NCBI GenBank assembly: GCA_023376005.1
Contig: CM042145.1
Coordinates: 20,158,647 to 20,222,646 of the forward strand
Direction of reading: 5' to 3'
Length of the DNA: 64,000 nucleotides
Source of the DNA: Doryteuthis pealeii
Lineage: Eukaryota > Mollusca > Cephalopoda > Myopsida > Loliginidae
Below are positions 52,601 through 61,824 of this stretch, one piece after another. Each line of letters begins with the position of its first letter. The first letter of the stretch is position 1. A program made the position numbers and the translations under genes. Below the pieces are notes generated by a model. The model was not told the origin of the DNA and did no database searches. It saw only the letters and a program-made list of their open reading frames with translations.

Positions 52601-52790
52601 TGCAACAAAGGATTAAGATATACATTTTTACAACATAATGTGCTATTAAGGAACATAAGATTTCAAATATTATTGAAATTAACTTACATGCTGCTAATGG
52701 CCTGCCTATATGAACTTTTCTCGCATGTTGGGCAACTGATAAGATCCTTAGAGCAGACACCGCACGACCGATGCTGCGAAAGGAAGCCAT
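44422..52790 (-). CDS. NDUFB8: NDUFB8, complex I subunit, complete five-exon gene
   Basis: NADH dehydrogenase (ubiquinone) 1 beta subcomplex subunit 8 is an accessory subunit of the mitochondrial complex I membrane arm. Coding exons (minus): 52688-52790, 49660-49880, 47583-47656, 45386-45476 and 44422-44520. All introns are GT-AG and all phases agree, giving 195 residues (human protein about 186). Residues 1-34 are Arg-rich without acidic residues ([17 protein letters not shown]...), like a mitochondrial presequence. Exon 2 carries the diagnostic APGPYP and [20 protein letters not shown], then YPKLPD and NFGEP. Exon 4 encodes the single membrane segment (about residues 134-156, [18 protein letters not shown]). 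Exon 5 has PKQYPYNEL and ends VHYTFEPAE. The start is the only Met before the presequence. Introns of 2807, 2003, 2106 and 865 bp are full of repeats. 5' UTR extent is unknown. Confidence 0.95.
44958..45308. repeat. Direct repeat in NDUFB8 intron 4
   Basis: Two ~105-bp copies (about 44958-45061 and 45192-45308) share TTTAAATAATGGTTAA.., 'catccattaagtttgggga', GGGGGGGATAACAAAGTTAA. Copy 2 has an extra TAATGGTTAA triplication. About 130 bases separate them. Confidence 0.85.
45551..45740 (+). repeat. 5S rRNA-derived sequence with LINE-type tail (SINE3-like)
   Basis: 45551-45665 follows the 5S rRNA layout: CTGAAAGCACCAGTTCCCGC, 'tagatcaccgaagttaagca', GAGCCTG, 'catacttaattaggtgacc' (for TACTTGGATGGGTGACC) and GCAGGTACCGAGTCCTTTG. 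It is diverged and lacks the 5' end, so it is no functional 5S gene. It is followed by GGTGGCATTAAATGACCCAT, the start of the tail seen on family D and the LINE at 19545. Then comes GACCTTGTGTCACATCCTAC, the tail of SINE B. This makeup is that of a 5S-headed SINE. It lies in NDUFB8 intron 3, antisense to the gene. Confidence 0.75.
45741..46048 (+). repeat. Dispersed repeat family C, copy 1
   Basis: AAGTTCCAATTACCGTCGAA, 'ttggtaagacacggcaac', 'gacagggtatttatgaagcc', 'catagaaaccaatcagtcaa', 'caaggaatggaatcaccca', 'atacatgaatggactattc', ending CTGACTGACTGACTTCAA. Copies at 56178 (+) and 62950 (minus). The frame at 45726-45989 is shared with copy 3 but not copy 2. About 305 bp; class unknown. Confidence 0.75.
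46071..46490 (+). mobile_element. RTE-like LINE fragment (C-terminal reverse transcriptase region)
   Basis: A 5'-truncated piece starts at [20 protein letters not shown], then [11 protein letters not shown]. After a frameshift, the remains 'aaagtaaggacaaactcatc' and CTAGAGGACCTGCCAAGAG encode the usual WRSKDELI and LEDLPR parts. It belongs to the common invertebrate endonuclease/reverse-transcriptase LINE (RTE-like, by pattern). A minus-strand copy with more upstream sequence is at 56440-56876. Broken, inside NDUFB8 intron 3. Confidence 0.8.
46630..47100. mobile_element. Foldback element family E, copy 8 (longest complete)
   Basis: Left arm TTGGTATTATTTGGATTATT, 'gactattgtcctcatcttta', 'ggacgatgtgccctctggcc', 'cttcaggtatttcttgtcag'. 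The centre is TCGGGAGCCATCACGGAACT, 'cctgttctcattccgctaac', 'catagctggggtacatgtgt'. The right arm runs from TCTGACAAGAAATACCCGAA to 'catctcaaaaattctgagaa'. About 470 bp, inside NDUFB8 intron 3. Confidence 0.85.
47147..47512 (+). mobile_element. LINE 3' end: C-terminal coding scrap, 3' UTR and (ATT)n tail
   Basis: At about 47190-47320, in two frames, lie a [14 protein letters not shown] and an [23 protein letters not shown] segment. This is the usual C-terminus of several LINE reverse transcriptases (W-N-x-LP). Then comes one copy of the unit amplified at 28519-29071, CACAATAAAC and (ATT)n. AATAAA plus a trinucleotide tail marks the 3' terminus. Clade not certain. Confidence 0.7.
47917..48106 (+). 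repeat. Dispersed repeat S, copy 2
   Basis: GAAACGAACAAACTCCGACA, 'gtgctaaacatataaca', 'agcacatggagac', 'ggtacaataagaacataaac', 'acatataaaagatata' and GATAGTCCATAAGG. Compare 11764-11965. In NDUFB8 intron 2. Confidence 0.4.
48320..48592 (-). repeat. tRNA-derived SINE family B, copy 6 (full length)
   Basis: On the minus strand: GAGGCCGTGGTGTAATCG head, CAGAGTTCAAATCCTGG box B, 'cttgggaaaagtatgaatcc', 'agctatgggtaaatagtagg', 'tctaggagaaggacaactct', 'ttcaaacctgttaaactcca', CTTGGGGTAATCACTACTAG. The 3' end carries extra sequence also present in copy 7 (53065), so these two form a subfamily. Same strand as NDUFB8, in intron 2. Confidence 0.85.
49029..49638. repeat. ~610-bp pure purine (GA)n tract
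   Basis: Uninterrupted A/G from about 49029 to 49644, mainly AGAG and AGGAGAG steps. It lies in NDUFB8 intron 2, ending only some 20 bases from the exon 2 donor at 49659. In the transcript it is a CU-only tract. The long Ser/Leu-repeat frames of 246 and 267 codons on the minus strand are artefacts of it. Confidence 0.95.
50575..51540. mobile_element. 966-bp non-autonomous DNA transposon in NDUFB8 intron 1
   Basis: Ends TAGGTATGCTCAATTT and AAATTGAGCATACCTA (16-bp exact inverted repeats) are flanked by the exact 9-bp duplication CCAATAAGG (50566-50574 and 51541-51549). A 9-bp duplication fits Mutator-like elements, though that group is not proven. It has no coding frame. A second, inner palindrome (51047-51320) is nested inside. 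Confidence 0.85.
51047..51320. mobile_element. Inner palindromic MITE, ~125-bp arms
   Basis: AAGAACAATTTCCTCGTAAA, 'ttcctaccataaaataaact', 'cattttatgtccgtgttttt', 'tgcacccgttattttacaat', 'actaaatatattttct', then a ~25-base loop and the reverse complement. Arms differ at a few sites. It is nested in, or forms the core of, the 966-bp transposon. Confidence 0.85.
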
Positions 52791-53064
52791 GTTTTCCGAA
52801 AAGAGTTCCTATAAAGGGAGATTATTCAAGTTAAAAGTCACCTTGTGCGTGGAAATTATTGTTAAATTTGACTGTTTCAAAGACATTCTTTGAAATTAGA
52901 AAAGCAAGATTTATTGGAATTTAGAAATTGTTTTTGGTTGTTGTTGTAATAGTAAGGAAATTAAATAATGTAAAAAATTTTCAATACAATTTTTTTTAAC
53001 TTTTGAAAAGTTTATAATTTCCCCTTCTCTTTTTTACATGTTAGTTAGCATTTTAAAAAAATAG
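52791..53064. promoter_or_regulatory. NDUFB8 upstream region
   Basis: Sequence directly 5' of the NDUFB8 start (read on minus). It has CTTTATAGGAACTCTTTTCG close to the ATG and a few CpGs around 52760-52800. No clear TATA box at the right distance. Probable short 5' UTR and promoter, by position only. Confidence 0.4.
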
Positions 53065-53352
53065 TGAAATAGATGGCTAATTAGGACTGAGCCTATTCTA
53101 GTAGTGACCACCCCAAGCGGAGTTTTAACAGGTTTGAATCCAGAGTTTTCCTTCTCCTAGACTGGTTACCTAACCAAGGTTAAAGTGCCCAGTCTGCCCA
53201 ACTATTTACCCATAGCTGGAGGGAGAGTAGTTAGATTCGTACCTTACCCATTGGTGTTAGTGCTATGTGAACTGTAGCTTCAACCAGGATTTGAACTTGG
53301 TTCGACGAGTCCATAGCCTACGACTCTAACCATTTGACCACATGCCTCCAAC
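53065..53352 (-). repeat. tRNA-derived SINE family B, copy 7
   Basis: Minus strand: GAGGCATGTGGTCAAATGG head, GAACCAAGTTCAAATCCTGG, 'tagcactaacacc', 'agctatgggtaaatagttg', 'aacctttaaccttggttagg' region and CTTGGGGTGGTCACTACTAG. Same long subfamily as 48320-48592. A shared flank (TAGTGAAATAGAT.GCTAATTAG) precedes both. Confidence 0.85.
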
Positions 53353-53558
53353 TACCATGTTTTATTTTTTAAATTTCTTATTTTGATTGAAAAAAAACAT
53401 GGAATCATTGCTAGGTGAAAATGCAAGTAAAGTTTAGTTATTTCAAATATAACTTCATTCTGAAACTGTTGTTATATATCTGTTTATTTTATAGATGAGA
53501 TATTTTCAGTTTTGTCATCAATATCTGTGTTGAAATACTTGCTGAACCAACTTATGGT

Positions 53559-53733
53559 TAACTCTTTGCCTACAAAATTCCACCCACGACTGTACCAAAT
53601 TTTCTTGGTATTTTTTACCTGTATGATGGGATATTTCAAATTTCACTATCTATTCACCTCAGAACAACTTCTATTAAAATAAAGTCTTATCATTATTGTA
53701 ATCTGAGTCCTTCTTTTCAATTATAATGAACTA
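53559..53733 (+). repeat. Repeat family Q, copy 3
   Basis: TTAACTCTTTGCCTACAAAA, 'tcttggtattttttacctgt', 'gggatatttcaaatttcact', 'tctattcacctcagaacaac', 'gagtccttcttttcaattat' then AATGAACTAAGGGCCG into SINE A. It is the inverse of the two copies at 22990-23365. Confidence 0.7.
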
Positions 53734-54078
53734 AGGGCCGATTTAGCTCAGTTGGTAGAGTGTCCGCCTAGGAATTACAAGGTTCCTGGTTTGATACTGG
53801 CCCTTGCCAACTCAGTGTATGAGTAGCACAAGAATCTGTGCGGTAAAGTGAGGAGCAATTTTCATTTTCCCTCAATCTAGATGTTTACTTTTGTTAAGTT
53901 TATGTCTTATAATTTTTTTGTTGGTCCTAGAGACAAATCCTATCATAATCCTATCCACCTCAGACATAAAAAAACAATCTCTTTGGTCTAGCGCTAATGA
54001 AAAGGGGATAGACTCCCTCGCTGTTTGGCTGATACTGACATTAGGCCACCCCGATCACTTTACCTTTTTTTACTTACA
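53734..54078 (+). repeat. tRNA-derived SINE family A, copy 7, split by ~100 bp
   Basis: The 5' part (53737-53855) is GGGCCGATTTAGCTCAGTTG ... GCGGTAAAGTGAGGAGC. The 3' part resumes at about 53953 with ATCCACCTCAGACATAAAAA and ends 'gatcactttacctttttt'. The interruption (53856-53952) shows no obvious structure. The 72-codon frame at 53891-54109 is a shadow. Confidence 0.85.
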
Positions 54079-54329
54079 TGACACTGTGACCCCGTTCAAT
54101 AAAACCTGAGTTGTAAAGCCACCTTCTGCCTTTTGTCTCTTTCCTTTCTCGTTCCTTGAATGCCTTCCATTTCAGCTCACCAGTACAGAAGAACAAAGAG
54201 CCAAGCCTTTATATGGGGCTGAAATACCAACACCCAAACAACCTTTAAATTAGCCCCATAAGTCTTTCTAATGCAATATATTTCATTACATTAAAACTTA
54301 AATACTTATACCTAGATTGTGCATATTTT

Positions 54330-54551
54330 GGACCATATTACCTTTAGGTACCCCTTTTTGATCTCGATTAAGAAAGGACATATTTTTCATTTACACTGTC
54401 AATATCCGGTTGTTTGTTAGGGGTTAATTTTATAATTTAAAAAAAAATCTAAAAATCATCTGTTAAAACAACTGGATATTGATGGTGTAAATAAAAAACA
54501 TGTCCTTTCTTAATCGAGATCAAAAAGGGGTGCCTAAAGGTCATATGGTCC
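54330..54551. mobile_element. hAT-like MITE family K, copy 2
   Basis: 222 bp, ends GGACCATATTACC and GGTCATATGGTCC, flanked by exact 8-bp duplications CATATTTT (54322-54329, 54552-54559). Arms match copy 1 (3832-4070), including TTTTTGATCTCGATTAAGAA. The loop has TTAGGGG only once, so the telomere-like run of copy 1 is an expansion. Confidence 0.9.
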
Positions 54552-54730
54552 CATATTTTTGCTAGTTGTGTTGATATGTTATACAAGGAGCTATAGTACC
54601 AACAAGTGAGGACAAGTCTTGTATGAATGTAATCATCCTTGGATATCATAACTCATACTAACTAGAAAAAAATAAGAATTAACACAACTATGTAGACAAG
54701 ACATGTTTGAGATGTAAAATCATTGTCATG

Positions 54731-54937
54731 GTGGCCTAAAGTCGGTATCAGCCAGACAGCGAGGGAGTCTATCACCTTTTTACTAATGCTAGACCAAGGA
54801 GATTGTTTTTGGTGTCTGAGGCGGAGTAGCTCAGATCCCTGTGCTACTCATATGCTAACTTAGTGAGGGAAGGTATGCGAACCTGGAACCTTGTGGTTCC
54901 TAGTCGAACACTCTACCTACTGAGCTAAACCAGCCCT
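54731..54937 (-). repeat. tRNA-derived SINE family A, copy 8
   Basis: Minus strand: GGGCTGGTTTAGCTCAGTAG, box-B-like GGTTCGCATACC, 'gcatatgagtagcacaggg', an internal deletion of the 'gcggtaaagtaaggagct' block, then CTCCGCCTCAGACACC and 'gactccctcgctgtctggct' to the end. Confidence 0.85.
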
Positions 54938-54989
54938 TTGAGATATAAAGGAAAATTTAGTTCTCTTTTATAGTCATTTGGGATATTGC

Positions 54990-55265
54990 TTGTTTGGTTT
55001 ATGTTGCATACCAGTTGAAAAGTGTCTGGGATGTCATTCATTTGTTCATTCAGGGATATATTGTTGCTGCTGCTGCTGGTTGTTGTTGTTGTTGTGGCTG
55101 TGCTGATTGCATAGGGATTTGTGGAGCATTTGATGGTTTTTGTTGCATCTGCAATTGATTCTGTTGCATCCTCTGCTTGTTTATTTATTCAGGTTTATGT
55201 TGCATACCAGTTGAAAAGCATCTGGGGTGTCGTTCATTTGTTCATTCAGGGATATATTATGTATC
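54990..55265. repeat. Direct repeat, ~70-bp units
   Basis: TTTATGTTGCATACCAGTTG, 'tcattcatttgttcattcag' and GGGATATATT occur at about 54998-55062 and again at 55193-55257. A (TTG)n-like stretch lies between. The 84-codon frame at 55121 uses this repeat and is not credible. Confidence 0.7.
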
Positions 55266-55419
55266 AATCTGGAAAATCCATGTGTGAGGTGGCTGGTGGC
55301 TTGTCATACCATCACAGATGGTTGAGCTGTTATATAGCCCATTGCAGGTATATAAACAAGAGAGTTTGTGTGTGATAGAGAGAGAGAGAAAGAGACAGAC
55401 AGACAGATAGAGTTATGGG

Positions 55420-55610
55420 TATTTGCCTGCTCATCCCACTTATGAGGGCTGGACACAAGGTCTCGTTTTTACGTGGGCACATAAAAATTGCAATGATCTG
55501 GGGGGCATGGCCCCCTTGGATCGATGCTATTAATTGTACTTTACCGGTCCAGAAGCCGAAGCACACTGGACCCCCAGCCAAGGCCGGGTATAGAAGGTAA
55601 GTTTCAAAGC
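55420..55610 (+). repeat. GC-rich repeat family R, fragment
   Basis: CTGGGGGGCATGGCCCCCTT, 'ggatcgatgctattaattgt', 'ggtccagaagccgaagcaca', 'ctggacccccagccaaggcc'. This matches, in opposite orientation, the GC-rich tandem at 26320-26930. A (GA)n and (CAGA)n stretch precedes it. Confidence 0.55.
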
Positions 55611-56177
55611 ATAGAAACTGGAACAGATACTACACTTTGATCCTCAGGTACCTATCAGACAGATAGAGTTAAGACTGTGACTTACTTGCTTCTTTGTCTA
55701 GTGGTTGTTTCCTCTTCTTTCTTTTGGCCGGTTGTCATCTTGTCTCTTCTTTTTCTAAGTTCTTGTCTGGCTGTTTCTAACTATGGGCTTCTTTTTAAGT
55801 CATGCATTAATTAACTACAAGACTTTGTTTTTCTTGTACAAGATTTTAATACTACCCATCCTTATTCACTCCGCGGTTGAGCCAACCTCAGCAAAACACG
55901 TCTGTTCTGCATGCCATTTAGGTTGAAACTGACTTCCTAACTCTATCACATGACTCGCGAGGTTCCTGCCTTTGGGGTCAGTTGGCACCATAAGCGTTAC
56001 TGGTATTTTTCCATCCCCTGATCTGAAAAACAATGGCCCTTTAGAATTCTTGCTACAGGGCTTGTCAAAAACCTACACCACCACACAATTATGCAACAGA
56101 GCCACTTGCTGAACATGTTCTCTTTCTGCTGCTTAAATCTTTTCTGCCTTTTGGATCAAATCAAGCTTTATTGAAGA
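55611..56177. other. No supported feature
   Basis: Less AT-rich spacer. I recognise no coding exon or repeat. Confidence 0.4.
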
Positions 56178-56420
56178 ATAATCAAACTAAGTTCCAATTA
56201 CCGTCGAATTGGTAAGACACGGCAACAAGCGATTGTAACTTAATGCAAACCCGTCTTGTTGCAATTCTACTGCAGAATGACAGGGTATTTATAAAACTCC
56301 ACAATATCATTGAAACCAAGCAGCCAATCAAAACTCAAGGAATGGAATCACCCAAATGCATGAATGGATAATTTTTGATTTCTATAAATACCAACTGTCT
56401 TGGACATGGGAGGCTCAGAT
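56178..56420 (+). repeat. Dispersed repeat family C, copy 2 (3'-truncated)
   Basis: AATAATCAAACTAAGTTCCA, 'attaccgtcgaattggtaag', 'gacagggtatttataaaact', 'caaggaatggaatcacccaa'. The frame seen in copies 1 and 3 is closed here by a stop shortly after 'acacggcaaca'. It ends before the CTGACTGAC terminus. Confidence 0.75.
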
Positions 56421-56439
56421 TGATTTGCTGAGAGTCTCA

Positions 56440-56876
56440 TAGCTCAGTTTTTTATGAGTTCAAACTTATTTCTGCAGCATGTCTTATTTGACTAAGTTGG
56501 ATAGTTTGTGTGATAGGAGGTAAGTGGCAGTACAGTTGCTTTTTTTGGAGGAGCTGCTTCTAAGATTTGTTTAAGACAGCACGTAGAATCCTTGTGTAGT
56601 TCCCATCTAGCTTTTGCTCTAAGATTTTCATTAAGAATCCAAGTGGTGCAGCTGTACAGTAGCACAGACACGGCTACAGCTTGGAAGAATTCTTGCTTTA
56701 TCTTATCAGAGAGATCAGATTTCCATATGATTGATAATCTGTCTATAACAGCCCATGCCTTTCCTATGTGTATGTTGACATCGCCTTCTGTAGATGAGAT
56801 ATTACTACCTAGGTATGTGAACTGTTCAACTAATTTGAGAACCTGACCATCCAGTGTGGAGATGCTAAATGCACCT
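56440..56876 (-). mobile_element. RTE-like LINE fragment, minus strand
   Basis: Minus-strand translation: STLDGQVLKLVEQFTYLGSN, ISSTEGDVNIHIGKAWAVID, RLSIIWKSDLSDKIKQEFFQ, AVAVSVLLYSCTTW, then a frameshift and RWELHKDS(T), a decayed GNYTRML region. It covers the end of the reverse transcriptase and what follows. It extends further 5' than the copy at 46071 and overlaps it. Truncated and frameshifted. Confidence 0.85.
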
Positions 56877-56944
56877 AAGGAAAAATGTCTGTTATTTGCT
56901 ACAGGTTAATAATGTTTATTTTATTTTTTGTTATATAGACAGTC

Positions 56945-57308
56945 CTAGGTTAATTCCATGTCAAATCATCAAGGCCATGTCACCCACCCACTTCAGTTTT
57001 TCTGAAATTTTGTCCAAGTGTGGATTATGTTAAAGTTGGACAATCCCCAAAAATTGGCAGAGCTATGTCAACTTTTAGCTCTCTAAATTTGAAGGTGGTG
57101 GGTGAAAAATGGCAACATTTTGTAATCTATTTTTGTCTTTAAAATGGGTTCTAAAATTTCCCTACTAGTAAAAATTGGTTAATTGAAACATTTTTGCCCA
57201 AGGAATTTTTTTTTTAAATGGGGGGGGGGGGGGGCGATTTCAGAAATATTGAAGAGGTGGGTGACAATTTTACTTTTTTCTGGATGATTTGACATGGAAT
57301 TACCCTTT
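56945..57308. mobile_element. MITE L (TTGACATGGAATTA ends)
   Basis: Left GGTTAATTCCATGTCAAATC, 'atcaaggccatgtcacccac'; right GTGGGTGACAATTTTACTT, 'ctggatgatttgacatggaa', TTACCC. About 360 bp with a G run at 57222-57234. Ends of this kind are common in invertebrate repeats; superfamily unknown. Confidence 0.7.
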
Positions 57309-57774
57309 AGTCAGTAAAGAATGCTGTAACACAGTATAAATGCAGCAAGATTTTTCTTAGCTTAATTCCATTAAAATAACTGAGAGAATAAAGCAATCTC
57401 TAAACTTAACAATTGAGGTCAGCATTCACTCTGATTAAGATCAAATTTCTATCATCGACCAAGGGAGGTAACCCAAGGCGATCAATTTCACTGATTATAT
57501 GTTCTAAGTTTTAGAAGTTTACAACCATATAGCTTATAATCATAAATATATAATATACTAACTAATGTAATTAATTAATACTACTACTACTTCTAATAAT
57601 AATAATAATTTAAAGATGAAAGGAAATGAAAAGATTACTACACTTCCTTTCTTTTATCATGATTATTAATTGCTAATTACAGAGTTATTCCCCTTCTTTC
57701 AAAGCACTATTTTACTTGTGAAAAATTAAAAAAATTAATGAATGTGTTTGGATTTCTATGAAACTTTTAAAAAA
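57309..57774. other. No supported feature
   Basis: AT-rich spacer with an (AAT)n-like stretch at 57575-57610. Confidence 0.45.
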
Positions 57775-58315
57775 TATGGTAATTTATGAGGAAGTGCGTC
57801 CCGGTCTCCTGCCTCAGAAATTGCTACCCGGTGACTACTAAAATAACATCCCCAGCTATGTCGTCTCGGCGATGTTACTTGAAAGAAAACAACCAACTTA
57901 GGGCGTTAAATGTATTTTAGAGGGGTGGGGCTTCTCTTTTTTGATATGAACAAATGGAGATGGGTGGATAGATATATATAAACAAAGTAAAAAAATGAAC
58001 AAATTGAGGTAGATAGATAGATATCCATCTTCATATCTAAACAAAAATTACGACAAATTTCTATAAATAAACAAGAATTACGACAATTTCTATAAATAAA
58101 TTTCTAAACAAATTACGATAAATAAATAAGAATTACGACAAAAAAAGAGAAGCCCCCCCCACCTCTAAAATACATTTAATGCCCTAAGTTAGTTGTTTTC
58201 TTTCAAGTAACACCACCGAGACGACATAGCTGGGGACGTTATCTTAATAATCACCGGGTAGCAATTTCTGAGGCAGGAGACAGGGACGGTCTTCCTCATA
58301 AATTACCAAAAATAT
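57775..58315. mobile_element. MITE family I, copy 2
   Basis: Arms of about 165 bp: GGTAATTTATGAGGAAG, 'gtctcctgcctcagaaattg', 'ctacccggtgactactaaaa', 'catccccagctatgtcgtct', 'gatgttacttgaaagaaaac', 'ttaaatgtattttagag' and the reverse complement (58145-58315). The centre is simple (AATTACGACAA.. and GATA repeats). It shares the CTCCTGCCT(C/T)A-GCTA..CGGTGA core with copies 1 and 3. Confidence 0.85.
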
Positions 58316-58395
58316 TAAGCAAAGAAACTCCATATCCCATTGGCAAGTATTTACAAATATTCAAATAAAAGTTCTTCAATTTACTATTTTCTCTT

Positions 58396-58405
58396 NNNNN
58401 NNNNN
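58396..58405. other. Assembly gap (10 N)
   Basis: Ten N in AT-rich sequence. Confidence 0.95.
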
Positions 58406-60232
58406 TATCACTCTTGGTATATTAAGTACAAATTCTCGTAATTTTATGTTTCAATTCTCTGAACAAGGTTAATATTTTTGATTTGTACAAAGTGCGGTTT
58501 AAAGTTTGAAAAAAAAAAAAAAGATACTAATTTCTCATATTGTACTATTTCCGTGGTTATCCATCGTTTAAAGAAATTTGATCCCTCACCAAGAACCTAA
58601 CAAGTTCTCAATCACTGAATCCGGTTATTTAAAAAAATATATATTTATTAGATTATAGATTATAATCATTTTAATAATTTTCGGGCAATATCTCTTTGTC
58701 TTCTGTAATCTTAGTGAACCCGGAGATTAAACTTAAAAAAAAAATGCTAATCCCGCCTATCAGGGAGACTTGAACAACACGTGGAGATGTTCTACTGTTT
58801 ATCTCCAAAATAAAATAAATCCTTTTTCTTTCAGTTATTGCAAAATAACTGTCAATCGTTCTTCTTAACAAATATTATTCATTGTTTTGTTTTTTTTTAT
58901 GCCGATGAATTGACCAATGGAATCTGCCAATTATTTTGATAAAAATATATATATTTTCTATCTAACTGAAAGAAAAAAAAAGAAAAAATAACAATTGTAA
59001 GGCTTATTCAATTGTTCCCTCCACCCGAAAGACTTTTTTTTTTCGCCTTTTTTTTCGTCTTTTTTTTCATTCTGTTAACCAAGTTTAAAAAAGATCTTTT
59101 TTTTGTAAATTCAAATGGTTTTAAAGAGAAAATTATGTATGTTAGACGGGCAGCCCCCACACCAAAAAACAACAAAAAACAAAATGTATTCTTGATTATT
59201 CAGAACGCCTTAGAATAAATCGTGGGTAGATTGTTTTTGAGAACTGCAATTAACGTTACCGAAAAGTGTACCTCCCTCATAATCATCAAACTTTTTAGTT
59301 GAATTGATAACTCCAAATTTATCTAATTGAATTATATCACTGCGGGTGTTACTGTTAATGTATTCAATATATTACTACAGTATACTCTAGTGATAACTCA
59401 TGCTAGAATAGTTTTCCCTTTTTAAATCTTGAATGAGATTATGGTAATCTATTTATTTCTTCGGGAAATTGGTTGGCCTGTCTTAAGACAAAATATAACG
59501 AATAAATAGGTAGGTTGTTGAGGATGGCACTTTTATTTATTTATTTAAGAAAGTTGCAGGGAGTTTAGATGGGAACTTTTGGTTTTTGCTAGCATAGAAT
59601 TAAAAGAAAAAAAGCCTTAAAAAACTGAACCTAATAAAAAGAAAACTGTCACTTTTATCTGAACGCTCCAATAAGAAAAAATTATTCTACGCCCTACGAA
59701 ATTGTTTTCGTAATGGTTTGTGTTAAGTAATAATTAGTGTATATCAACTTAAAAGTAGTATCATGAAAAAATGTCTCCATGATTTATTGGTTTGTAATCC
59801 ACATACCCCCACCCCCCACCAAAGAAAAAAAAAAAGAGAATGTGTTATAAGACGAATTTGGAACACCAATGATATACTGTTTTCTTTGTAAAGAACTTGT
59901 AAGTCTTCAGACATCTCCCTACTTTGACCTCTTACTCAACATAATGTTGCCTAATGAATAATTGTAGAAAATTCTGTATTGTTGGTAGAGCCGGGGTTTC
60001 ACCTGCTGAGGCCTAAGCTATAATATATAATATATATATAATTGATTTAAACAAAAAAATAAAAAAAGATTAAAATTTAAAAAATAATATAAAATTAGGT
60101 AAATAAAGGAATTAATTAGAAGTTTGGTTTATTGTAGTTATTTTCTATTGATTTCGTCTTTTTATGCTAATCTTGTATGCCCTTGTGACGAATTTTGGGA
60201 ATAAAATGAATTTTGCACCAAACCCTGACAGA
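58406..60232. other. No supported gene
   Basis: AT-rich sequence with many poly-A and poly-T runs. The frames at 58671-58871 and 59012-59218 are low-complexity. CGCCTATCAGGGAGACTTG around 58755 is less AT-rich but unrecognised. Confidence 0.45.
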
Positions 60233-60268
60233 ATATCCTGATATCGTTGCGAGAAACCTAGGTAGATT
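60233..60268 (+). ncRNA. Degenerate hammerhead-type motif HH4
   Basis: CTGATA (60238-60243) looks like CTGATGA lacking its G. Stem II is TCG/CGA around TTG (60244-60252). GAA is at 60253-60255. Stem III is ACC/GGT with loop TA (60256-60263), identical to HH2. Then A60264 and stem I GAT with ATC (3 bp). The following GATTTCTATTCTGACTTA also resembles P2. Probably a dead relative of HH2, with only one arm left. Confidence 0.4.
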
Positions 60269-61035
60269 TCTATTCTGACTTATTAGGCTTACTTTATATA
60301 TATATGAACTAATAAATAAAAAATATATTTGAAAAAAAGAAAGAAAAAAAAGCGGCTGAGGGTGTCATAAGCACCATGTTTATTGAAGAGGGTGAAGCTG
60401 GTAATTTGTTGAACAGGATAAGTTTTATGGGAAGTAGTAAACTAAAAAGGATTCTAGCAAGTGAAGCTTGATAAAAGCAAAAAAAGATGTAATCATGATA
60501 GTTTATTAGATTTTGGCCTACTTTGAGATATCTACAATAAACTAAAAGATTTTTGGATATTTTTGTTGTTCTAATTTTTTGTATCTAAGAACCATGCATT
60601 TTGCTTACTGATCCAGTGATTTCCATTTGAATTTGATTTTTGAAGAGAGGATAACTATTCTGATTATTTTGAAATGAAAAAAGTTCTTAATTCTCTAATC
60701 ATTGTTTAAAAAAATCTTTTCCAGGCAAAAATAGGAACTAATTATTGATTTATCACTAAAGTTCTCATGTATGTAACCCAACAAAAAACGACACATCATA
60801 GCAAGATTTTTATAGAGCAATACTTAAAGTGCTCTACTGAGAGGAATAAAAAACATCTCTAGTCCAATTTATAGCTGAATTATAATTTTGTGGAATGCTA
60901 AACATCATTTTTTTAATCGTTCTGCTTTTCAATGTAACAGAAATAACAATGAAATTTGTTTTGATAATAGCTTCGTTTTTTTTCTTTTTAAGTAATAATT
61001 AGTGCGATATCAACTTAAAAGAAGTACCCCATGAA
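60269..61035. other. No supported feature
   Basis: AT-rich spacer, nothing recognisable. Confidence 0.45.
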
Positions 61036-61160
61036 ATAGATGTGGCGCTCCACCTCAGATGCAAAATCAATCTCCCTGGTCTAGCGCTAGTGAAAAGGGT
61101 TAGATTCCTTCTCTGTTTGGCTGATACTGACAATAGGCCACTCTGCTGACTTGTTTACCC
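61036..61160 (+). repeat. tRNA-derived SINE family A, copy 9 (3' half)
   Basis: GATGTGGCGCTCCACCTCAG, 'aatctccctggtctagcgct', 'agtgaaaagggttagattcc', 'tgtttggctgatactgacaa', TAGGCCACTCTGCTGACTT. The tRNA-like head is missing. Confidence 0.85.
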
Positions 61161-61274
61161 CAAGAAAACTATTCATTTTCTTCTTTCTAAATGGAAGCGT
61201 CATTATAATCAGAAAAATATCTATACCATTTGAAGTAAATTAATCTTCCAGGATTATTTTCCAGAAAACATGAC

Positions 61275-61412
61275 CAGAATTAGTATTATTGGATTATTCG
61301 GACTATTGTCCTCATCTTTATTGTTAATCTGTGCAACGTTTAAAGATGAGGACAATAGTCCGAATAATCCAAATAATACTAATTAACAAGCCTCGTTTAA
61401 AAAAATTCAGAG
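61275..61412. mobile_element. Foldback element family E, copy 9 (minimal hairpin)
   Basis: AATTAGTATTATTGGATTAT, 'tcggactattgtcctcatct', 'ttattgttaatctgtgcaac', then at once 'aaagatgaggacaatagtcc' and 'gaataatccaaataatacta'. Only the outer ~60 bases of each arm remain, giving a near-loopless palindrome. The CTTCAGG core is lost. Confidence 0.85.
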
Positions 61413-61630
61413 AAATATGCACAGAATTCTTTTCCCTTTTCTCTCCAATTTTATTGAAATGTTTTTTTAACAAAAGTTATATCCTTGTCTTTGGAGATAT
61501 TGTTGTGGTTAAGAATTAGTACAACAACCTTGTGGGGAGAATGTTAATTTTTAAAAAATTCATTGAATTTCTGTAAAAAATGACTAATAATGTCTGAAGA
61601 ATTTGGAAATTCAGAATTCTTTTTTTTCGA

Positions 61631-61789
61631 TGCTATCGCAGAATTCCGCTCCAGCCTTAAAAAACGCTAGTCGGTGATAGCTGAAAAAAACAAACCTCCC
61701 TACGAATGAAGTCCCTAGCTGAAGCGGTGCCTTGCTGAAGCGCTTAAGGCATTTTACCGAAAGTTATTGCGATATATTTTACCCCCTCC

Positions 61790-61824
<35 letters not shown>

